Below are positions 36,701-48,700 of a stretch of DNA of 64,000 nucleotides, in pieces; within the stretch, counting starts at the first letter, position 1; each line of letters opens with the position of its first letter. The stretch is taken from contig NW_019091762.1 in NCBI RefSeq assembly GCF_001949145.1, forward strand, positions 1 through 64,000. The letters are read 5' to 3'. The notes below the pieces were generated by a model. The model worked only from the letters and a program-made list of their open reading frames with translations. It ran no database searches and was not told the origin of the DNA. The translations under genes were made by a program, and so were the position numbers. Source of the stretch: Acanthaster planci (lineage: Eukaryota; Echinodermata; Asteroidea; Valvatida; Acanthasteridae).

Positions 36701-39700
36701 TTCGTCGTCAAAGTTACAGCAAGCACTAACTATAAACTGAAGATAATACTGAAATATTTATGTCATGATTATTAAATATTGAATATTTAATTATAAAAAT
36801 TTTATATATATATTAAATTTATAAAAATCCATGTAAAATCCTGCAACATTCTGTTTGCAGCAAGTGGCAGGATAAAATGTGGTCTTGAATTCATCTTGTG
36901 TGGGTCAAATCACATGACCCTTCCGGTCGAAACCGGAAGTGGGCTATTGTTTAAAAATGGTAATAGGTATCAAGTTGTTTTCAACGGTGTTAGTCTGTCG
37001 GGTATTGTATTCTTCAAATCATTTACTGATGACATCACCTAATTATCGAGCGCCCTCTAGCGACAGGTTAAAAATTCCTAAAAATGAATTTTGAATAAAT
37101 GTCTTTGGCACAGTTTGTTCGAATTGCCTGAAAATTCATGTAGGTGATCATCTTTACCCAGTCAACACGTGTGTGAGGTTTGGGGCTGATGACGTCATCA
37201 GACCGGAAGTTACAATAAAAACTTCTTTTAGTCTTCAAAGTTCAGTAAAAAATCAACCGTAAGAGATGTCAGCGTGAATTGTGCATGAGTGGACATCTAA
37301 AACATTGGACTCAGCTGCATGAAGTGCATAACTGGTGTACTTTTTCACACACATGAAGCACTGCCGACAAAAACCCCCTTAAAATATAAATTGCCAACTC
37401 GGAAATCCCATTTCACACAATGCTGTGCATATGCTACTGTGTATGTGTGGACGCCCAGTATCTGCCTGCAACATTAACAGCGCAGAGTGCGTAGGGCATA
37501 TACTCGGGACTTGGCAAAATGCCGACCACGTGCTGCTGAGAGCAGATTGCATTGTATGGAATGCCAAAGGGGACAAATGTTTAAAAATATAATTCGTGCC
37601 TTTTCAGTAGTAAGTATAATGTTTTGTATTATATATTGTATTGTAAATGTCTTGTTGGGTTGAAACCTTGCTGGTAGTTAGGAAGGGAAGGTTTAGAAAC
37701 GGAAATTGACCTCATGTGATGGCAATGCCATCAGCAGATGAGTCATGTGACATTAATGGTGCACCATTTAAAGTACAATATCTCCAAAAGTGTATATCCA
37801 ATTTGGTTCAAATGTTGCAGATATCTTGAAGGGGAGTGCTTTAGAGGAACTTTGACGTTATGTGACAATGATGTCATCAGGAGACAAGTCACGTGACATT
37901 AAGGGTTCACTCTTTAAGGCCCTGTATCTCCTGAAGTACATGTACATGTCTGATTGGGTTTAAATCTTGCAGATATCTTGAAAAGGGAGTGCTTTAAAGG
38001 TATATTGACCTTGCCTGATGATGATATCATCAGGAGACAAGTCACGTGACATTAACCTTTGAAGGCCCTTTATCTCCAAAAGGACATGGCCCAGCATGTT
38101 GAAAGTTAGCAGATATCGAGAAGGGGATGTGTGAAAGACTAAAATTGACCTCATGGGATGATGACATCATCAGTACACAAGTCATGTGACATTAAAGGTG
38201 TATCATTTAAAGCCTTATATCTCCAAAAGTATATGTCTCAGCTGGATGAAACTTTGCAGGTATGCAATCACGACAATGGGTTTTTCAAAGAAAAGCGAAA
38301 AAGCCCTATGTTTTGTTGCAAACAGACATAGAACATCTCGTTATCATTTTTTTTCTGTTTTCAAAATTCTTTAAAAATTCCCATCTTCCTTTACTGGACA
38401 CTTACAAACACGTGAAGGACTGTCTAGTGGCCCCGCTAGCCTGACAGACAAAATCTATTGATGCCTGAATATTTCAGCCAGGCCTGCAGCCTTGTAAAAA
38501 GAGCCGAGATTGTGCGGTGTTATAAAACTTTCTTTTGTTCACGAACTTGGCTGAGTGCGCTGCTGACCTATTTTCAGTAGGGGCCAGATTAGCATGCAGC
38601 TCATCGGTGTGGTGGTAGAGCACTTTTGTCCCCGGTGATAATCCGCTCGCTCTAAATGCCCCAAACCGTGGTATACTGTTTCAAAACAAGGCTGGATTAT
38701 CTCCACTTTTGAGAGTGAAAAAATGTCAGTAATACCCAGCAGCCTGGTCTTTCGTTCCGAGTACGTTCTTTTGTTACAAGGCCCTGTTCCCTTTGTCCCC
38801 GTTCGGAGACCCCAGCCATACATACAAAGCATACGTTTCCAGATCCGGAATCCCTGGCAGGAAGTGTTTTCGGTCCAGTTACAAATCTTAAAACTTTTAG
38901 GGCCCCTACTTCATGTTACAACTAAAAATAAAATATCCTCCAGACTTTCAAAAAAATACAAAAGGATTTAAGGCCCAATAACCCAAGAAAATAAACCCAG
39001 CCTTTTGTTTCTCCCTCTTCTCCTATGCCCTTCTTGAACGTCTGGCTGGACAAGACTGATTGGCATGTTCAGTAGCGCCAGTCCTGGTGGCTATGCTGGG
39101 CAATTCTAAACTCGGTACTGCTTCCGCCTTGAGTATGTATCTTGTCTTCAGGCCAAGTTGTTGCTTCAGCCCAGACGACTGATCTTGTCAGTCATCATCA
39201 ATTCAAAGTGTTTACTGCATACTGCCGAAAACTCTGCACTAGTGGTGCAGACAACTCGCACCCACTACCAGCAAACGCAGTCATTTTTCGGGAACTTAAA
39301 AACCTAACACTGTGATTCTTCGAGGATGTTCTAGTACAACGGCCAACCACACAATCTGAAGGAATCATGAGACAGAGGCAGAATTAGAAAAATCATAAAT
39401 TCTCGTCCTCGTTTTCACTTGATCCCGTACACGTGCTGAGCTATGTAAAAAATGGATCGGTTTTTCAACCCCATTAGAGTGCAGCTTTAAGGGTTGTACT
39501 GACTCTGACTTAGTCATAAAATTACTACAGTACTTTTACAGTTGTCTTGTAATGTTGCCGTGCATTTGCGCAAGCATTTTTAACCAATGAAGTACAGATT
39601 GCTTGGAGTGACAGCACAATTTTGATCCGTGATTTTATTTTATAGAACCATGGAGAAGAAAGTCTGGTCACTAAATGCTTCATCAAGGAAGGCAAGGATA

Positions 39701-42700
39701 GCAAGCAGTACTGCAACAGAGACAATTCCAGTTGTCACATCTAAGACGAGTGAGGTTTGTGCTGTAATGCCATCGAAAATCATTATTTTTTTTAACAAAC
39801 TAGAAAACTGCACCTAGAGTATGCATATTTTTATGCCCAAAAACTGATTTTAGGGATGAAACTTATCAATTTAATGCCATAATTTTAGAAGTGTTACATG
39901 TTCTGTGCTCCAGAAAGATGTTGATAAATCATGTATATCATGCATTCCCTCCCCTCTGTACCTCCCTACATGGAGTCTGAATAAAATATCTTGGTACTGT
40001 ACAACACCAATTACCAAACTCAGTGAGTGCCCACCAAATCTTCCCCAACATCAGATCCTGCTTACATTTACATAGTGAATGTGGTATGGGGTTGTAGTAC
40101 CCATTTACTGTCCGGATAGCATAATGTCTGTAATGTGTTGCGTTACTGTACTGCAGGTGTGTAGCATTTAATTTTGCTTGATTTAGAATGTTTCCCATCA
40201 AAAATACAAGGAAAAGCGGTTACCATCTAAGTATCTATATATATTACAGTGTCACACCGTCTATGTAGAATCAAGTGAGCTATGTGTTTTTACACCCCTT
40301 GCAAATCTATGTGTATGCTTGTTGTACGTGTCATGTCTGAGCTGTATTCCTAACATCACACTAACCAATATTGTATTTCTGTTTTGTACTTAATCATATG
40401 TCCAACATGCATAGCAGATTACAGTGTATGCTTTTTCCAGGGTAACACTGTAAAATGTTTGTAAAATTAAAGCAACACAACAAAAACAATAATTACTTGT
40501 ACTCTGTGAAAGGCACAAAACACACATGAAGAATGAATAAATTGTGTTGATTCTGAAATACAGGTATACTACTGGGGAGGTGGTCGGTTAACACCTTATA
40601 AGCTGGAAATCTTCAAAAAGGGTAACGCAGCATTGCAAGTAGCAGCCGGCAACCTGCACTTTGCGGCTGTAACTGTGGAGAAAGAACTGTTTACTTGGGC
40701 AGTAAGTTGTGGTAGTGAAATTTAACTCGTTTTACTATGGGGCAAATTGTTTATCAATAATTTACTTCACTTTCTGTCCGCTATGCTTGTTTTTATGGCC
40801 TTTCTTTTGTTATGGGATGGGACTAAACTTGTGACAGTTCAAGTTGCTGCTAAATTTCCTCGCTGCCTGGAAAGATGAAACATCTTACATGGCATCATTT
40901 GTGGATACATTGCACATGTATGTGTCCACAGGCATCCGTGTAGACCAGCTGCCCAGCATGTGTATGCAATGCGGGTGTGGAAAATTTTACGTGAAAATCA
41001 CTACGAAGCCTGGGGATTTTTTCCACTAGAAAAAAAATTACCAAACTGAAAAAAAATGACTTTCATGCTGAACAGTTTGTGTGGACCTAGTCATGTTCGT
41101 TATTCCACTGTGATGACAGTTTACTGTCATGAAATTAGTTGATGTTAAAAAGAATTTGTTGGAAGAATGACTTTTCATTTACTGTTATTCATGTAGGTTT
41201 CTGAGCATCCGTTTGCTTTTTTGGCTATGTAACAAATGTTTTTTTCATTCTGTAACTATGCCATGTACCAATATGCATCCAATATACATGTATTTATGAA
41301 CTAATTTAACACAAATTCTTTCCAATAAAACAAAAAGTTTTTCACATTTTTTACCTACTTGCATTAAGCAGAAGTGTGCAATGGTAGGGGTCTACGCAGA
41401 GTATAGGTACCTGGTACATGGAGACATGTATACACAAGTCAGTACTTGTCTTGTGAAATTCGAACAGAAAGAATACTTTGGAAAGGTCATTTGAGTTGGC
41501 TTGAAATGGAGAAGAACATATCCTGACTTTGGACCAAAAACACAATCCTGTGTTGTTGCCCTCTGAAGGAGATTTTGTTGAGAGAAATCTAATGTTAAAA
41601 TGATACCTAATCTATGGGAAGCAATACCTCATTCTCATTAAAGGTAATGATAAAGCATGACTGTGTTTATGTCTCACTTTTTGTACCATAGCTTATAACT
41701 AATTGCAACATCATAGCAATCTCATAAAACCGGCACATAGCATGATAGAGAATTGCTGGGGGAAAATTTTTCAAGGGGGGCATTAATATCACCTGAAGCG
41801 GCAATTACTCAGTGGTTGGAACTTGATCTTGCACACAGATGAACATGTACACCTGTACTTCAAATTTCATATATCACGTTTTACAAGTGTTATAACTCCG
41901 AAACAAGTTGGAAAGCAAACAGTATTGTAAATGAATTTTTGGATATCTTGTGCAAAACATGTTGAGTTATAATCATTGTGAGGACACTCGAACCACAAGG
42001 TCAAATTCAAGATCAAAGTAGTTTTCAGATAGTCATCATATTCCTAATTGGGGTGACATGAAAAACTTCTTACATTGTGATTCCTCATGATACATGTAGT
42101 TCTTTTCAAAGAAACCAGTTTTCCTACCTATATAGTCATTTCATAGGTGATTGGCGTGACCAGTTCTTTCAGAATCACCAGAGTGGCAGGTGATTTGGAA
42201 AAACTGTTTGTTATAGTCCAACTCCAACAATGCTTACTTTTCTCATATTGAATCTTATTCAGAAGAGCCAAGTGTAATAAAAGTAGCACATGACTCCATT
42301 GTCTCTGAGGCCGTAGGTGGCCTGAGACAGAATAAACTCCGCCCTGCCTTCAAAGCAGTGAAGTGCTTGCACGGAGTTGGCCAGCATTCAGCTCCTTTCT
42401 CGGTTTCCAGAGCAGACGGCTCTCCTTGCAACTCGTCAGAAGAAATGCTGTCCTGCTAGAAAGAGCACTTTTGCCAGTCGCTAAACTGCCCAGCTGCTTC
42501 CCCCAGACCACTTTCAACCACATCTCCTGAAGCTGTAGTTTCTGATCTGGACTGCGACCCTCCATCGTTGAGTGAAGTGCGGGCTGCTATGGGAAAGTTG
42601 AAATTGGGCCGTGCAGCAGGAGATGGCATCTTCTCTGAGTACTGAGTGCTGAGGTGCCCATAAGCAGAGCTCTTTCACAAGATCTTTTCCAACCTGTGGT

Positions 42701-45700
42701 CAACAGACATGGCTCCGACAGACTGGAAGGGTGGTATAATTCTACCCTTCTTTAACCCTAACCTTNNNNNNNNNNNNNNNNNNNNNNNNNNNNNNNNNNN
42801 NNNNNNNNNNNNNNNNNNNNNNNNNNNNNNNNNNNNNNNNNNNNNNNNNNNNNNNNNNNNNNNNNGTTTTAACTTTGTGTGAATGGGGAAGGTTAGGGCC
42901 AGCAACCCTTGGGAGGTTAGGAATAAAGGGAGAGGTTCAAGGACGGCTGCAGTAGTTATCGCCCCATCACCTTGCTTTTGATTCCTGGCAATGTGTTTTC
43001 GCATATTCTGCTAGCCAGAATTTGTCCACTACTTGTTTCCCTGCAGAGACCACAGCAGTCAGGTTTCACTCCCAGCTGCTCCTTGTCTGACGCAATTCTT
43101 GCATTATGTCTACTCGCTGAACTCCATCATGAGTACAATTGCCTGCTTAATGTCGCCTACGTAGACATCAAGGCTGCCTTTGATTCTGTTGACCAAAACC
43201 AGCTCTGGGATATCCTCTCCTTAAAGGGAATTCCAAATACCATTCTGAATCTTATCAAAGCTCTGCACTCCGACACCAAAGCCAAGGTCAGGATAGGCAA
43301 TGATTTATCCCCCTCCTCAATTTCCTCAGGAGTCCGGTAGGGTTGTGTGCTAGCCCCCACTGTATTCTGTGCCGCCATGGACACTATTCTGTCACAGTGT
43401 GAGGCATCTCTAGGGATCGATGTTGGTAATCATAGGTTTACCGACCTCCTATATGCTGATGACGCTGTGCTGTTTATTGACAACCCAGACAGATGAGGGA
43501 ACACCTTGCAACCTTTGAACGGGAAGCTAGTTACATCGGTATCAGCTAAGACCAAGGATCAATCCCTAGGTGGACCTTCACCTGCCCTGGTTTCCCATGG
43601 CCCTGATGGCGTAGATTCTGTTCAGTCCTTCTGCTACCTCGGAAGTACTATCACCACCTCAGGTCTGTGCAGTACTGATGTCCTATGCAGAATTGGCATC
43701 GCCGGCAACATCATGGGCCAATTAGACCCGTCTTTGGAGAAGCGAGGCTCAATCGAGCTTGTGTACTTTCTGCCCTCCTCTATGGGGCCCAAACCTGGAC
43801 AATGAGAAAAAGAGATCAACAGCGTCTCCTGGCTTTCCATATGCGGTGCCAGCATTGCATACTGGGCGTCCAGTGGTCTGACTTCATTTCAAATGCCATC
43901 ATCTCTCAGCGCAGGGGGCTTGATAACATCGTTTTAGAGGTTGCAGGGAGGCGACACACTTTGTTTGGTCTCGTCCAGCGCCTCCAAGCCCCGGCTCCTG
44001 CTTGTTTTGCCCTCGACGCAGCTATCCAATTTCATCTTCGTCAGTGACCTGCCACCTGGAGGAGGCCTTGCCACCATCCCCATCTCACTTGGCTTAAGCA
44101 GGTTGCCGACGCTGTGCAACTGTCTCCAAATGAGTGCTGGTCCCTTGCTCTTGACTGTCATGTACGTAATGATGACGAAGATGATATCAATATATCCCTT
44201 GGAATACACATTTTTGTTTTAATAAAAACACATTTTTTTGTACCCAGTTTTCCTGCGAGTCCAGTCCGGTATTGTAAAATGGTTGTTGTCATCACAACAC
44301 ATTAGTATCTAATGAATATTGATTTTTGTGATGTATTACCGTGGAGAGGAAATTCCACAGTGTGTGCGCTGTAAGCATCCATAGCATGCGTAGCCTCAGA
44401 TGATAGCATGAACTTGAAGAATGCTCTATTTCTTTGGAAATTTAAAGAATTTCAATACCGGTTCTTCCACAGAATTTCTAGTACATCCACCAATGCCGCA
44501 CAATTTTGGCATTGTTGTAAATCATGAAGAAATGAGCACAGACTCTAGACATAAAAGAAATAATGCGGCACAGTAGACCCAGCACACAGATCGATCCCCG
44601 GTATGCGGTACATGCACATGCAGCTCCACGTTCATATGGACATGTATATTTGTTGCGGAACGAGTTGTGCCACAGATACCAGTTTCAATGTTTCTTCGGT
44701 ACATCATACAAATTTCATTTCTCAACAGCCCCGCCAGCAGTCAGATTGTGGAAATTTTTCATAAAACTCAAAAATACAGACATAGTACAGACATGATTTT
44801 GTAATGAATGTATGATTTATTACACACGCAACACAATAATAGTTTATTTTCAAATCATTTAAAACCGAATAGAATTGGTGTTTAAATGGGACCAATGTGT
44901 GTAATTTCAGCTTTTTCAGACTCCATTAGCTCATACATCTAGGTCTGAGAAGTACATGTACATATGATAATAATGAGTCTCTGATGTCTTTTTTTGTGAT
45001 AAATGCACTGATAATGATCATTGGAAGTGTTGTTTTATAATCAGAATGTGCAGGGGGGACAAGCCTTGGTCGGTCAGCTGGGCCACGGAGACACAGCTTG
45101 CTACAAGAACCCCAAGAAAGTTGAGTCCTTACAGAATGTCAGAGCAGTGTCATGTGGAGAGGAGTTTACTGCATGTGTCACAGGTAGAGAGGATAACTAT
45201 TATGGGTTTCTCGACATAATGTTTTTGACAGACATGAGACTTAAATTCTATAAAGAGTGAATTAGTTTCAATTTATATGCAGTGGATGTATTAACTCTGA
45301 CACCTTGTTTTTGAAAGTTTGAATCAAAGATTTTAGCGGGTTCATTTTGAAACAGGAAATTCCTGTACAGTTTTCAGACCACGCACAATGTAGCTATTAT
45401 GCTACATTTAAAAATGTGGTTTTCTTTAATGTATCATCAAAGAGGAATTGTTGGCATGGAAATTCAGTACAATGCTGCTATAACATGTACATTATACCAA
45501 ACATTTGGATGAACATGTAACCCGTGGTTCACATTTCAAAATAGCAGGAACCAAATTTCATATTAATTTAATTCCCATTAGAAAAACTCTTGTCCTCACA
45601 CAATGTAGGATTTACAAACAAAAGATATTTTGCTTTATTGGAGGGAATAAACAAGTCAATCAATATGAGAAATACGAAGGGATTCCAGAGAACACCAATT

Positions 45701-48700
45701 CAGATGGCATAAAGTAAAATAGGAGATTTACTGGAAATGCAGGACCCTGTTAAGTTAGAATACACTTTGAGTTCAAGGGAAAAAATGGCACCAAAGTTTT
45801 AGATGTAGAGATGAGTTTCGACGAGTTGTTGCAAGGTAGCAGAACAGCAGTCCATCATGTCGTGTAGCCAGTTGGCAAAAGTGAAGAGTAAAAGTTCAGC
45901 AGAGGAAATGTAATGCAAAGGAATTCTTGCGGATCTTGCAAGATTGATGCTAGTGATTAATGCTACAGATGCCTTGGTGTACATGTGCTGTGTCTGCAAG
46001 TCACAACTTGCTTGGTGGCTGAGATGCCTGGGGACAGCTCTTCAGGTGGATTGCAGATACTCCCCTCCAGACCCTCTTTCAGAACATGCAGTTCAGTAAC
46101 TAAGATAGAGAGCATAGTGGTCCATGCCACATTACTAATATAAAAACATTTACGAGGTCAGACCAACACAACCGACTTTCTTTGGGTTACACGCTTTGGT
46201 AGCTGTACATCATGTATGAAAACCTCAAAATTAAATACCATCTTGCATGTAAGTTAACATGTAAAGGAAAAAATATATCTAAGGCATTGACTTAGAACAA
46301 ATCTTAAAACTAGACAGGATCACCCTAGGAATACATTTCTCTGTCCCACATATCATGAGGTAGGAATCAATTGGTGAAAGCTCCAACTCTTGATCATACT
46401 GGTTATATATGTATATATGAAAAACAAAGTCTAGAGCTTGACCAAGAGACAATTCATATCTCTAAGTTCTGATGTATTCAACACGCATCAGAATCTATCG
46501 AATATTCACAAACCCTGTTCAAATAAACCATAGTCATTGGAAAAGCATTACAAAAGCATCAGTCCAAACGGTAGGACTACAGTCAGTCTATCACTTACAC
46601 CATAGATATGATAGGCGATAAGTCCTGACGTACACTTATGTACAAATTATGCACATATTTCTCAATGCAGTGAAGGGCACAACTTATTCCCAGCCTCCAC
46701 TAAGTTATAAGTCAAAGTGATTGAAAAGTGCACTCAAACCACCCCAAATAGTTCACTAAACACCTCTTAAGCTAAATGTAAAAGCAAAGCTTTCCGAGGA
46801 AACATCTCTTTTAAGTCTATAGCCTCAGAACATTACTGGCTAGTGGAAATTACTAGATACCAAAACTTTCAACGTCATATATTCATAAAATCAATTGGTA
46901 CACTTCTTTTCACAATTTACATCAGGAGTCACAGTGAAAAATACAGTGACTAAACCCAGAAAAGACACACAATAGTATAAAATGATATAAATAGGAACTC
47001 AAGCTTACAAAATACCCATGATAGAGAGCCGACACTCATGAACATAAGGGAAAGACTTGAATTTTGGGGTTCTCCAGTCCAAAGAAAAATAGTGCAGAAT
47101 GCAGACAAACCTCGGCAGGCATGTACATGTAGTCAGCATGATAGCAAACTTTGGAATGCCAGGCTTGCGAAAACTCTGGGGCAAACTGTCACCCAGAACA
47201 TGCCCTTGCCACATGACCAGCTCAGGCTCTCATTGGACAACTTTTAAAAAGTCACACGATTCCAACACTGATTAGTATCTAGGCAGATGAGCACTCGGCA
47301 GAAGTTTAGGGATTAAGTGTTCCAACATCCTGCTGATCTTCTGAAAAGTTTATTGGGAGTGTACACACTGGTGTACTAAGAGCATCCTGTGATCTCCTAG
47401 GAAAGCATGAACATTAGAGATAAACTGAAGAAAGAGCAGGCTATTTGACAAAAGGAATAGGCAATAGATCAAAGGTTCACCGCTGGAACACTGCTTACCA
47501 CTAGAAAAGTCAAAAGCTCAGGAAAGAACAATTGAAGTATGCAAAAGGAAAACATAATCATAACAAATTAAATTTGAAATTTTAATTCAAGACCTCTTTT
47601 AGGATGGGGTTACAAACAGAACATGAAATGTCCCCTTTTTTTGCCCAGAATTTTCTTTGTACTGTTAACTTTAAAAATTTAGTTGGGACTGAGGATAATG
47701 GCTGAAGCTAATGAAATTAAATTTAAAGTGCTCAGGAAAAGGCTTCAAATATTTCGACATTTAGTGTTTTAGAGATAGATTTGCCAGAAACTGGTATACA
47801 ATGATGTAATATCTCCTGAAAATCAACACAAGAGAATAATGGGCATTTTCTTTCCATGACCAACTGGGCCAATTTTGGAAACATGTAAGGTCAAATTTTG
47901 TGTTTATGTTGGGTTATGTTAGAAAGGCACGACAGGCATGCATGAACCTCGCACGAATATTTATGTACATGTAAACTGGCATCGTTGTGGCCTAAATGCA
48001 TTAAAATGAGTTTTGATAACGTGTAGAAAATGCACAATATTATACATTAATCTGTAAGATGTATTAACCTAAAATCTTACCCTTAGCTGGTGGAAATAAT
48101 TGTGAGATTTTTTCCGAAATGGAGTACAAGACGTTGAAGGTGGAGAAGAACATATTTCTGTGACATTCTGTTCACGTGCGGTGTGGCAACAGACTATTCA
48201 TAGAAAAACTTGGTCACCATAGGAGTCAGTACCCAGACCTGAATCTTTGGCTGAATCGTGGGCTACTTTGTAATGTGTGCATTCATGTGAAGCTTCTGGA
48301 CAAGGACAGCAACCCTGGGCTTGTTTTTGCAAAGTATACAATTTTGAATGTGTTGAAGAAAAATAGATAAACACATATAAAATTCTTCTCATGAAATAAT
48401 AATAACCCGAAAGGTTTATAATGCACTGTCCGGGCATAGTCGATTCAACGTGTTATTGCACAGAAACATCGAGACCAAGTCTCAGTGTTCGAGATTCCTG
48501 TCCGAAATTACAAACTGCACAAGACCAGGATATGTTTTATTTTATGACAAAAACACAACAAATCATGCACATAAATATGATGGATGGAACAATCAACATA
48601 GTGGACAAGAACTGAGTGAGAACATTGCATTTTGATCATGCCTCTGCTACGAGACTTGTGTGGAACATACACACTGTTTACAACTGTATTTCCCATATGA

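Larger units (their letters stand above)
42305..44215 (+). mobile_element. Second LINE (APE-type non-LTR), RT and C-terminal part, degenerate
   Basis: Frames on + in order: pre-RT region ([12 protein letters not shown].., [37 protein letters not shown]); after an interruption with a gap, RT ([40 protein letters not shown] then TAG then [16 protein letters not shown]); then a connection region ([41 protein letters not shown]). YADD is intact. The TAG replaces the Gln usual in GV(R/K)QGCVL, a C-to-T change. Several frameshifts. It is a different family from the LINE at 27650-29870. The 5' end is truncated. Confidence 0.85.
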
